15,249 nt of DNA, from positions 1 through 15,249 of the forward strand of contig CAZCLJ010000086.1 of assembly GCA_964499465.1 (NCBI GenBank). The letters are read 5' to 3'. Every line of letters starts with the position of its first letter. The first letter of the stretch is position 1. A model generated the notes under the pieces. The model did no database searches. It was not told the origin of the DNA and saw only the letters and a list, made by a program, of their open reading frames with translations. Below, in pieces: positions 7,404 through 13,600 of this stretch. Origin of the DNA: JAAYJM01 sp964499465 (lineage in GTDB: Bacteria; Bacteroidota; Ignavibacteria; Kapaibacteriales; UBA2268). The translations under genes and the position numbers were made by a program.

Positions 7404-7817
7404 ATGAATATAGAACCAATAAAAATAATACAGCCAATACATATCAATCCTGTGGCTGAAATTCAGACTGATATTAATGAGCAAAGCGAAGGATTAGGTG
7501 GTAATAAGCTTTATGAATCCCAGAAAAAGAGTGAAGAGTATTTAGTTAGTAAAAAAGAAGAAGAAAAAAAAGAAAAAGAAAAATTAATAAGCAGTGATTT
7601 TCATGAGATTTCAGAAAAATTAAAATCGCTTATTGGTGAAGATAATATTATTATTAATTTTTCTTTAGATGACGAAACTAATAAAATGATTATGCAGGTT
7701 ATTGATAGTAAAACAGACGAGGTAATTCATCAGTTTCCACCTGAAATTGCTCTTAAAATTGCACGTATTGTTGCTAATACTTTAGAAAACTGGAACATTG
7801 CAAATGCAACAGTCTAA
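7404..7817 (+). CDS. flaG: FlaG family protein
   Basis: The product has 137 residues. The C-terminal half matches FlaG: INFSLDDETNKMIMQVIDSKTDEVIHQFPPEIALKIA in outline, with the landmarks FSLDDETNKMIMQVID (86-101) and EVIHQFPPEIALKIA (106-120). FlaG affects filament length in species where it has been studied; its biochemical role is unclear. The N-terminal half is variable. It contains a Lys/Glu-rich stretch (residues 40-60, KKEEEKKEKEK) likely to be a charged helix. No good Shine-Dalgarno precedes ATG 7404. The 3' end overlaps the next gene by 14 bp, suggesting translational coupling. Position directly after fliD is the usual context for flaG. Confidence 0.88.
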   Translation: MNIEPIKIIQPIHINPVAEIQTDINEQSEGLGGNKLYESQKKSEEYLVSKKEEEKKEKEKLISSDFHEISEKLKSLIGEDNIIINFSLDDETNKMIMQVIDSKTDEVIHQFPPEIALKIARIVANTLENWNIANATV

Positions 7818-8163
7818 TACACCTGATAACTTCTTATTAAAAATTGAAGATATTAATAATCAAATATCTACTATTTTAGTTTCTACTGATAATTTGGATA
7901 AAAAAGATTTATCACTTATTGAAAGTTTTTTTAATGAAAGACAAACCCTTTTTAATCAATTAGATAGTTGGTTGAAATCTGATAGTGGAATTGAATATTT
8001 AAAAAATAATTCAACTTTTTTTAAAAATAAACTAAAGTATATACTGGAAATTGACGAATATAACATAAAGAGAATTAAAAGTAATTTAGATGATATTAAA
8101 GAAAAAATACGTAATTTAGTAAAAAATAAATCTGTCTTAAAATATAATTTGACATTATTATGA
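7804..8163 (+). CDS. FliT-like flagellar chaperone (probable)
   Basis: The product has 119 residues from ATG 7804; a TTG at 7798 would add two residues but is less likely. The sequence is nearly all helical and highly charged, with Leu/Ile heptad spacing (LIESFFNERQTLFNQLDSWL, IKRIKSNLDDIKEKIRNL), and has no signal peptide or membrane segment. FliT is a small helical chaperone for FliD, normally encoded just after fliD and often poorly conserved. Size, helical make-up and position support a FliT-like role, but I see no decisive motif. The gene overlaps flaG by 14 bp upstream and the next gene by 4 bp (ATGA) downstream, so it is firmly inside the operon. Alternatively it is another late flagellar accessory protein. 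Confidence 0.55.
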   Translation: MQQSNTPDNFLLKIEDINNQISTILVSTDNLDKKDLSLIESFFNERQTLFNQLDSWLKSDSGIEYLKNNSTFFKNKLKYILEIDEYNIKRIKSNLDDIKEKIRNLVKNKSVLKYNLTLL

Positions 8164-8426
8164 ATATAGAATCTGTAAATAAAGACCTTTACATTCCGAG
8201 TCAGAAAGCTACTACTCAGAAAAACACTAATGAACAGGTTTCAAATAGTGATTCTATGCGTACAAACCCTAGAACTGATAGATTAGAATTATCTTATCTT
8301 GCTATTAAATTTAAACCTATTCGCGAAAAACTTAAGTCTGGTGAATATAGCAAGCCAGAGGTTATTCGGGATGTAGCTTCAAAAATTTCTCAGGAAATTG
8401 CGGCTCCTACAAAGATAAATAAATAA
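8160..8426 (+). CDS. FlgM-like anti-sigma-28 factor (tentative)
   Basis: The product has 88 residues. The N-terminal 35 residues are polar and disorder-like (Gln, Ser, Asn, Thr). The C-terminal half reads DRLELSYLAIKFKPIREKLK, then SGEYSKPEVIRDVASKISQEI. This has the order seen in FlgM: a D.(V/L).(I/L)S box, a helix, then SG.Y...(E)V...A.KI. FlgM binds sigma-28 and is exported once the hook is complete, releasing late gene expression. The spacer between the two boxes looks shorter than in enterobacterial FlgM. The ATG overlaps the previous stop (ATGA at 8160-8163), so translation is probably coupled. If correct, the sigma-28 promoter at 4290 would be regulated by a product of the same transcription block. 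It could also be an unrelated small flagellar protein. Confidence 0.5.
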   Translation: MNIESVNKDLYIPSQKATTQKNTNEQVSNSDSMRTNPRTDRLELSYLAIKFKPIREKLKSGEYSKPEVIRDVASKISQEIAAPTKINK

Positions 8427-8502
8427 ATTTATCTATCTTATTAGAATGAATGAACTAATAAAATTTTGAATAAATTTCAGTTTATACAACCAATTTTTAT
8501 GT

Positions 8503-8616
8503 CTATTTGTTTTGACCTTTAATCCAGTTTTTTTCAATCTCCTCTTCAAAATAACGCTGTAAATATTTTTCCAAATATTTTGTACTAATGTAGTAATTCG
8601 TTATACGACTTACTAT
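8503..8616 (-). pseudogene. possible small gene or gene remnant with an ATA first codon
   Basis: On the minus strand a perfect AAGGAG (complement of 8625-8630) is followed after 8 bases by ATA (8616-8614). An open frame of 37 codons then runs to TAG at 8503-8505. The peptide reads VSRITNYYISTKYLEKYLQ, then RYFEEEIEKNWIKGQNK, a composition that looks like real, helical, charged protein. There is no ATG, GTG or TTG at the expected start, so it could be a gene inactivated by a G-to-A start change, a near-cognate start, or the tail of a decayed gene. It has no recognised family and may be chance. Confidence 0.25.
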
Positions 8617-8702
8617 TTTCAGAGCTCCTTACCCATAACGATAATAAAGGAGTTAGGAGATTTGCCCCGTAAAGAATAATTGCGCAAATTACCCTGAAAA
8701 GG

Positions 8703-8783
8703 TGTCATTCTGAACGAAGTGAAGAATCTCAAACTCTGTGGTAGCAATGACTTGTGAGATTCTTCACTTCGTTCAGAATGACA
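8703..8783. repeat. palindromic intergenic repeat, copy 2 (perfect arms)
   Basis: The 29-bp arms at 8703-8731 (TGTCATTCTGAACGAAGTGA...) and 8755-8783 are exact reverse complements around a 23-bp centre. Perfect conservation points to recent arrival or selection for the hairpin. It belongs to the same family as 1605-1687 and lies between converging genes. Confidence 0.85.
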
Positions 8784-8928
8784 AGACTGCGAAATAGCAA
8801 ACTACGAGGCATCTGGAGTTCTGAACTTTGCGAAAGTTTAAAATATGTCATATCCATTTAAATAAAGTATTTGCTTAATAAGGGGGGGCAGAAATGACCC
8901 GATAATTGTGTCTACAAATATCTCTTGC

Positions 8929-11181
8929 TTACTCCTCAATATACCTTTCAGCAGAATGAATCCCATTAACAGTTCTAATCTTCTCAAGTATTTCATTTAA
9001 ATGGGCTAAACTTTCAGTCGTTATCAAGATATATCCTTTAAAACCTTTGTCATCTGAATCAAAATTAAAGCCCTTAATGCTGGTATTTTCAAGCGAAAGA
9101 ACCATTGTGCTAATATCACTAAGCAAAGTAGGTATTTCCTCACCTTGTATTGATATTTTAGTAAGATAATTATTAGATAGCAAATTATCCCATTCCAGAT
9201 TAAAAATAGATGCTTCTTTATCAAGGAGTTGGCTAATCACTTTTTTACAATTAATACGATGAACATCAATTTCCATCTGTTCATTTAAAATTCCAATAAT
9301 TTCATCATCAGGCAAAGGATAGCAACATTGAGCATATTTGATTGGTAAAGAATTATCGAAATATGAGCCGTTTGATTTTGCTTTTATGCTAATATTTTCA
9401 TTAACTTTATCTTTTTTGTTATTTCTTTTGAAAGTGGAATAATTAGCTTCATACCAGTTGCTAATACTATTGATAAGTAAAAGTTTATCAATTTTGTTGT
9501 TTCCAATATCAAAAAGCATTTCGTCTAAACTTGAAAAATGCAGGTGCTTGAATAACAAATCAGTTTGATAGTCTTTTAAAGAAATACGCAGTTTATTTAA
9601 TGAATTGTTGTAAATATCCCTACCATTTTCGATGATTTTTCTTTTTTCGTCGTTTATATATTTTTGGATATAATTGTGTGCTTTATTTGTAACACAAAGC
9701 TTTAGCCATTCTTTAGTAGGGAACTGAGATTTGGAAGTAAGAATTTCAATTTGTTCTCCACTTTGCAACTTGTAATCTAAAGGCACAATTCTACCATTAA
9801 CTTTAGCACCGATGCAATGATTTCCAACTTCAGTATGGATTGAATAAGCAAAGTCTAACGGAGTAGCATCATTGGGAAGCACCCTAAATTCGTTTGTTTT
9901 TGTGAATACGTAAATTTCCTTTTGTAATAAATTTTTACGAACACTTTTAATCAGTTCTTCAGGAGGTTCATCTCCGAGATGCTCGAAAACGAGCCGGACT
10001 AAATCCATCCAGGACTGAAATGTATTATCATCGAGGACAGATTGAGCTGGCAATAAACCGCGTTTGTAGTTGAAATGTGCAGCAACTCCCTTTTCCGCAA
10101 TGAAGTGCATATTTTGAGTACGGATTTGAACTTCAACAGGAATATCATTTTCTCCAAATACAGCAATATGGATTGATTGGTAGCCATTCGGCTTCGGTTC
10201 TGCAATATAATCTTTAAATGTATCGGGAACCGGTTTATAAAGTTCAATTAATTTTTCATAGACTTTATAGCATATATCAATTTCATCAGTGTCAAGAATC
10301 ACGCGGATTGCCTGCAAATCGTATAATTCCTCTACCGGTTTGTTGCGTAAAAGAGTTTTATTATAAATTGAATAAATATGCTTTGCCCTGCCATTAATTT
10401 CATATTTAATATTTTTTTTCTTTAAATACGGGTCGTTTTCGATTAAATAATTATATGGTCTAATAAAATTCTCAATAAATTCTTCTCGCTCATTGCGTTT
10501 TAGAGTAAGAGTTTTACTAATTTGGTCGTAAATATCTCTGTGTAAATACTTAAAAGATAAGTCTTCAAATTCCCATTTAAGATTACCAAGACCAAATCTT
10601 TGAGAAAAAGGAGCATAAACCTCCATAGTCTCGTTCGATATTCGTTTTTGCATTTCCTCATCAAGAAATTCCAAAGTTCTCATACTATGAAGACGGTCTG
10701 CTAATTTAATAAGAATTATACGAACATCTCGAAATAAGGATAGTAAAAGTTTTCTATAATTTTCTAATTGCCTTATGCCTTGTTCTTCTATATGCTGAAT
10801 TTTAACAATTCCACTAACAATTTCAGCAACAGTTGTTCCGAATTCTGATTGAATATCTTTTTGTGTATAGATTTCACCTGTACTTGGAATATTATGAAGT
10901 AAAGCAGAAATAACAGATATATCATCAAGTGGTATTTCATTTGCTAAAATCATAGCCACAGACATAGGATGAGTATAATACGGCTCTCCGGATTTGCGGA
11001 TTTTGTTCTGATGTGCTTTTACGCACCAGTGGAATGCAGTTGATATCTGTTGCACGTTAACAGAGTGTAAATTCTTTTTACAAATATCAAGAAGTAGCTT
11101 CAAATCAGATTTTGTATCTGTTCCTATTAAATACTTTGATTGCTTTGATGCTAATTTTTTCTTTTTCTGCCAAAGCTTCAT
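8929..11181 (-). CDS. relA: RelA/SpoT-family (p)ppGpp synthetase with degenerate hydrolase site
   Basis: The 750-residue product has the full long-Rel order. The HD hydrolase domain (about 40-200) is followed by a synthetase domain (about 255-375), TGS (about 420-482), a zinc-finger-like region with CC at 619-620 and H641/C645, and a C-terminal ACT domain (about 672-750). The synthetase keeps GRAKHIYSIYNK (264-275), YDLQAIR (287-293), KDYIAEPKPNGYQSIH (323-338) and VEVQIRT (349-355), so it should transfer pyrophosphate from ATP to GDP/GTP. In the hydrolase, H71 and D162 remain, but the HDxxED motif reads HNIPST (96-101); the metal-binding Asp and both catalytic acids are gone. It is probably synthetase-only, acting with ribosomes under amino-acid starvation. 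The R/ExxD position reads TFKD, closer to bifunctional Rel than to the EFDD of RelA. No strong Shine-Dalgarno precedes the ATG. Confidence 0.93.
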   Translation of the reverse strand: MKLWQKKKKLASKQSKYLIGTDTKSDLKLLLDICKKNLHSVNVQQISTAFHWCVKAHQNKIRKSGEPYYTHPMSVAMILANEIPLDDISVISALLHNIPSTGEIYTQKDIQSEFGTTVAEIVSGIVKIQHIEEQGIRQLENYRKLLLSLFRDVRIILIKLADRLHSMRTLEFLDEEMQKRISNETMEVYAPFSQRFGLGNLKWEFEDLSFKYLHRDIYDQISKTLTLKRNEREEFIENFIRPYNYLIENDPYLKKKNIKYEINGRAKHIYSIYNKTLLRNKPVEELYDLQAIRVILDTDEIDICYKVYEKLIELYKPVPDTFKDYIAEPKPNGYQSIHIAVFGENDIPVEVQIRTQNMHFIAEKGVAAHFNYKRGLLPAQSVLDDNTFQSWMDLVRLVFEHLGDEPPEELIKSVRKNLLQKEIYVFTKTNEFRVLPNDATPLDFAYSIHTEVGNHCIGAKVNGRIVPLDYKLQSGEQIEILTSKSQFPTKEWLKLCVTNKAHNYIQKYINDEKRKIIENGRDIYNNSLNKLRISLKDYQTDLLFKHLHFSSLDEMLFDIGNNKIDKLLLINSISNWYEANYSTFKRNNKKDKVNENISIKAKSNGSYFDNSLPIKYAQCCYPLPDDEIIGILNEQMEIDVHRINCKKVISQLLDKEASIFNLEWDNLLSNNYLTKISIQGEEIPTLLSDISTMVLSLENTSIKGFNFDSDDKGFKGYILITTESLAHLNEILEKIRTVNGIHSAERYIEE

Positions 11182-11398
11182 TGGAAATTAAGTTTAGAAT
11201 TATAATAAGACGTTATTGTTAATTAAAATACTGCTGCACTTTAAAATACATTTTTAGACAAAATAAAAAGACGAAAATTTATGATAATTATTTCAAAAAT
11301 AATATCAATTTGTAGTTTTTAAAAAGACAAGATACTTTAGGAAAATTAGGAATTCTTATTAAGGAGCATTTTAAATTAATTATTAATTGTTAATTATT

Positions 11399-11690
11399 GA
11401 CTCACCTTACGAATTGGAGATTTAATATTAAAATCTCTTGTTAATTTTTAGAATATAATTCTTTGTGTTCTTCGTTAAATCATTGTGTTCTTTGTGGTTA
11501 TTTCTTTTAACACAAAGGTCACAAAGTATTTCACTAAGAACACAAAAAAGAATATTTTAAAAAGCAATACTTCTCAACTTAATAATTATTTACTATAAAA
11601 GTTATAATAAGTATTTTGTGTAAAATGAGCAATAAACAACCAAGAACACCCCCTGCTTCTCTCAAGAGGTGAATGCGTAAAGTGAGTTAT
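11399..11690. mobile_element. second copy of the MITE-like element
   Basis: The ends are GACTCACCTTACGAATT (11399-11415) and AATGCGTAAAGTGAGTT (11673-11689), inverted with three mismatches in 17 bp. The right end (11637-11689), with CAAGAACACC..., CTCTCAAGAGG and GAATGCGTAA, matches the terminal arms of the 1501-2056 element. The left end lacks the longer arm. There is no coding sequence. An 11-bp direct repeat, ATTAATTGTTA, lies near both ends (11382-11392 and 11689-11699) but is offset on the left, so it is weak evidence of a target duplication. With the octamer array it fills the 723-bp gap between the rel and kinase genes. Confidence 0.6.
11458..11552. repeat. internal palindrome of CTTTGTG-type units
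   Basis: ATTCTTTGTGTTCTT... on the left and ...AAGAACACAAAAAAGAAT on the right form an imperfect 95-bp palindrome centred on the TTATTTCTTTTAA segment (11498-11510). Each arm itself repeats the motif (TTGTGTTCTT twice, left; CACAAAG twice, right). The structure lies inside the 11399-11690 element and may be a separate nested repeat. Confidence 0.6.
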
Positions 11691-11798
11691 TAATTGTTAC
11701 CAGTTTATACTTATTGATTGTAAGTTTTTATTCATTGGTTATTTGTTTATGGTTATAAGTCATTTGTTTTTTATTTATTAGTCACCAGTATATTTTAA

Positions 11799-11894
11799 CC
11801 CAATAACTCAATAACCCAATAACTCAATAACCCAATTACCCAATTACCCAATTACCCAATAACTCAATAACTCAATAACCCAATAACCCAATTA
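11799..11894. repeat. octamer tandem array, 12 units
   Basis: Twelve uninterrupted 8-bp units occur: CCCAATAA (4), CTCAATAA (4) and CCCAATTA (4), differing only at the second and seventh bases. The array ends 10 bp beyond the kinase stop codon and so lies at the start of its 3' untranslated region. Upstream, 11729-11790 has looser units (CATTGGTTATTTG, TTTATGGTTAT) like the reverse complement of the heptamer array at 193-213. Confidence 0.9.
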
Positions 11895-11904
11895 CAATTA
11901 ACAA

Positions 11905-12900
11905 TTAATAATTAACTCCTACTTTTTCTTTGAAAGTATTAAAAAATGAATCATTTAATCTGGGACCTAACTGAGAAACAACTTGAGATGAAGCAATGGA
12001 AGCGAGATTGCCAGCTTTTTCAGCATCGTTCAATTTAATAATGCCCCAAAGGAAGCCGGCAGCATACATATCACCTGCACCTGTGCTATCAATAGCCTGG
12101 ACTTTATAAGCAGGGATATTATATTTTTTTCCATCAAAAAGAACAACCGAACCTAAGGCACCTCGTGTAACAACAACATTAGGGCAGCTTTTATATAATT
12201 CCCTGACTGCCTTGTCGTAATCATTTTGCTTGGTGTATGCAATAGCTTCCTGCTCATTACAGAAAATCAGGTCGCTTTGTTCGGTAATTTTTTTAACTCC
12301 ATCATAAAAGCAATTTATAATAAAAGCATCAGAAAAAGTAAAAGCAATTTTAGTGTTATGCTTTTTTGCCAGTTCAACAGCTTTAAACATAGCTTCAGCA
12401 CTGGATTCCTGAGATAATTTATAACCTTCTAAATAAATCCATTCAGAACGACTGATAATTTCTTCATTTAAATTTTTCATTTCAAATTTTGCAGATGCTC
12501 CAAGAGAAGTTAGCATAGTTCGTTCAGAATCGGGCGTTATTAAAATCAGGCAAGTGCCTGTTGGAGTATCATCAAGAAGCTCAGCTTCTAACTCAATTCC
12601 TAATTCTTCAAATTCAGAAGCATAAAACAGTCCGTATTTATCATTTCCAAGAACAGTGTTGTAAGCAGCTTTTGCTCCAAATTGAGTAAAACCAATAATA
12701 GTATTGGCTGCAGAACCACCAGAACATTTATGCTCTTTTTTTTCTTTTAATAATTCAAGGTAGCTTGCCTGCTCTTCTTCGGAAACAAGAGTCATTAATC
12801 CTTTTGCAATTTTTAGAGATTGAAGCTCTGCATCACCAATTTCATATTGTAAATCAACTAATCCGTTGCCCAAACCACATAAATCAATACTTTTATTCAT
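11905..12900 (-). CDS. PfkB-family carbohydrate/adenosine kinase
   Basis: The 331-residue product phosphorylates a sugar or nucleoside hydroxyl using ATP in the cytoplasm. Family signatures are clear: LCGLGNGLVDL (7-17) at the start, the substrate-binding glycine pair in CSGGSAANTIIGFTQFG (59-75), LGNDKYG (84-90), PTGTCLILITPDSERTMLTS (113-132), YLEGYKL (156-162), FCNEQEAIAYT (213-223), VVVTRGALGSVV (242-253) and the second PfkB signature IDSTGAGDMYAAGF (270-283) with catalytic base D277. The GN.LVD start and TPD.ERTM box place it in the adenosine-kinase-like branch of the ribokinase superfamily; the true substrate cannot be read from sequence. Length is normal. It has its own TTTG-N20-TAAATTTG promoter and an octamer repeat just past its stop, and is unlinked to rel by a 723-bp gap. 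Confidence 0.9.
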   Translation of the reverse strand: MNKSIDLCGLGNGLVDLQYEIGDAELQSLKIAKGLMTLVSEEEQASYLELLKEKKEHKCSGGSAANTIIGFTQFGAKAAYNTVLGNDKYGLFYASEFEELGIELEAELLDDTPTGTCLILITPDSERTMLTSLGASAKFEMKNLNEEIISRSEWIYLEGYKLSQESSAEAMFKAVELAKKHNTKIAFTFSDAFIINCFYDGVKKITEQSDLIFCNEQEAIAYTKQNDYDKAVRELYKSCPNVVVTRGALGSVVLFDGKKYNIPAYKVQAIDSTGAGDMYAAGFLWGIIKLNDAEKAGNLASIASSQVVSQLGPRLNDSFFNTFKEKVGVNY

Positions 12901-12925
12901 AATTTATTTCTTTTGTTTAAAAAAA

Positions 12926-12957
12926 CAAATTTATAAATAAAACTCAATAATAACAAA
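12926..12957 (-). promoter_or_regulatory. Bacteroidota-type promoter of the PfkB kinase gene
   Basis: On the minus strand, TTTG (12957-12954) is followed after 20 bases by TAAATTTG (12933-12926), an exact match to the TAnnTTTG -7 box. Transcription would start near 12920, leaving a leader of about 20 nt before the ATG at 12900. Spacing is one base longer than the N19 consensus. Confidence 0.6.
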
Positions 12958-13004
12958 TTTAAGTTGAAAGTTTTTTATGAAAAATTTAATAGAAAAAAAA
13001 ATTC

Positions 13005-13035
13005 CTTGATTATTTTAAAAAAAAGTGTTAATTTG
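13005..13035 (+). promoter_or_regulatory. Bacteroidota-type promoter of tRNA-Ser
   Basis: CTTG at 13005-13008 is followed after 19 bases by TTAATTTG at 13028-13035 (consensus TTTG-N19-TAnnTTTG, one mismatch in each box). The predicted start near 13041 leaves a leader of about 7 nt before the tRNA, which suits a stable RNA gene. Confidence 0.5.
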
Positions 13036-13047
13036 CATTTTGTAAGA

Positions 13048-13134
<87 letters not shown>

Positions 13135-13225
13135 CAAATTCATTCAAGTTTAAAAATTTTGTGTTGTTATTCTGAACCCCAGATAAAGTATGTTCTTTAT
13201 TTTATTGGAGATGACAAAATTATAC

Positions 13226-13255
13226 TGTCATTCCGAAACGAAATGAGGAATCTCA
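13226..13255. repeat. palindromic intergenic repeat, single arm
   Basis: TGTCATTCCGAAACGAAATG... matches the left arm at 1605-1634 with one substitution (AAGTG to AAATG). The centre begins similarly (CAAGTCAATGATACCAC), but the right arm is missing; unrelated sequence follows from about 13274. This is a truncated copy. Confidence 0.75.
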
Positions 13256-13293
13256 CAAGTCAATGATACCACAGGATTTTTATTTGTGAATTA

Positions 13294-13326
13294 AGATGTC
13301 CTACATCTCGAAGATGTAGGACATCT
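13294..13326. repeat. perfect 15-bp hairpin
   Basis: AGATGTCCTACATCT (13294-13308) and AGATGTAGGACATCT (13312-13326) are exact reverse complements around the loop CGA. Each arm also contains a partial internal inverted repeat (AGATGT/ACATCT), so alternative cruciforms are possible. GACTTTT follows, so on the plus strand it could act as a terminator for the tRNA transcript. Confidence 0.75.
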
Positions 13327-13600
13327 GACTTTTAAACTTTACGTAAAGTTTTATAAGGAAAAGCAAAGATGTCATTGGCAACCCCAGATAAAAGAAGACC
13401 CTTATTTAAATGGAGATGACATAATTCTTAACTTTCGCAAAGTATGCTGGAATAAAGATGTCAATGGTAGCGAATGACAGAATTTATCTTTATTGTAGTT
13501 CTTTCAAGATGGATTCTGACATCCGTAAGAATGACTCTCATATTTAATTCTGTTATCAATTATAGTATCAATCGCTTTTACCAACGAGAAAAAACTGCGT

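Larger units (their letters stand above)
8427..8928. other. 502-bp convergent intergenic region
   Basis: The flagellar block ends on the plus strand and the RelA gene ends on the minus strand, so this region receives two converging transcripts. It holds a perfect 29-bp inverted repeat (8703-8783), a possible small or decayed minus-strand frame (8503-8616), a G7 run at 8882-8888 and the short palindrome ACTTTGCGAAAGT near 8826. No conventional T-tail terminator was found for either gene; the large palindrome may stop transcription from both sides. Confidence 0.7.
13135..13600. other. repeat-rich intergenic region, no gene
   Basis: No coding frame is supported. It contains a 42-bp direct repeat (13175-13216 and 13380-13421), both copies starting AACCCCAGATAAA and ending TGGAGATGACA with 8 mismatches between. 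It also holds one arm of the palindromic repeat (13226-13255), a perfect 15-bp hairpin (13294-13326) and the 18-bp palindrome AAACTTTACGTAAAGTTT (13334-13351). ACTTTCGCAAAGT near 13434 is the inverted form of ACTTTGCGAAAGT near 8826. The tRNA and the minus-strand gene converge here. Confidence 0.7.

Noticed and set aside
8438..8461. TTATTAG...CTAATAA hairpin just after the flgM-like gene as its terminator
   Set aside because: Only seven A/T-rich pairs with a 10-base loop and no T tract; too weak to call.
9999..10247. Minus-strand frames inside the rel gene
   Set aside because: They lie wholly within the RelA coding sequence in another frame and show no independent start or motif.
11294..11301. 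TATTTTTG -7 box as the rel promoter
   Set aside because: No TTTG or TTG at the right distance upstream; matches of this kind are common in AT-rich DNA.
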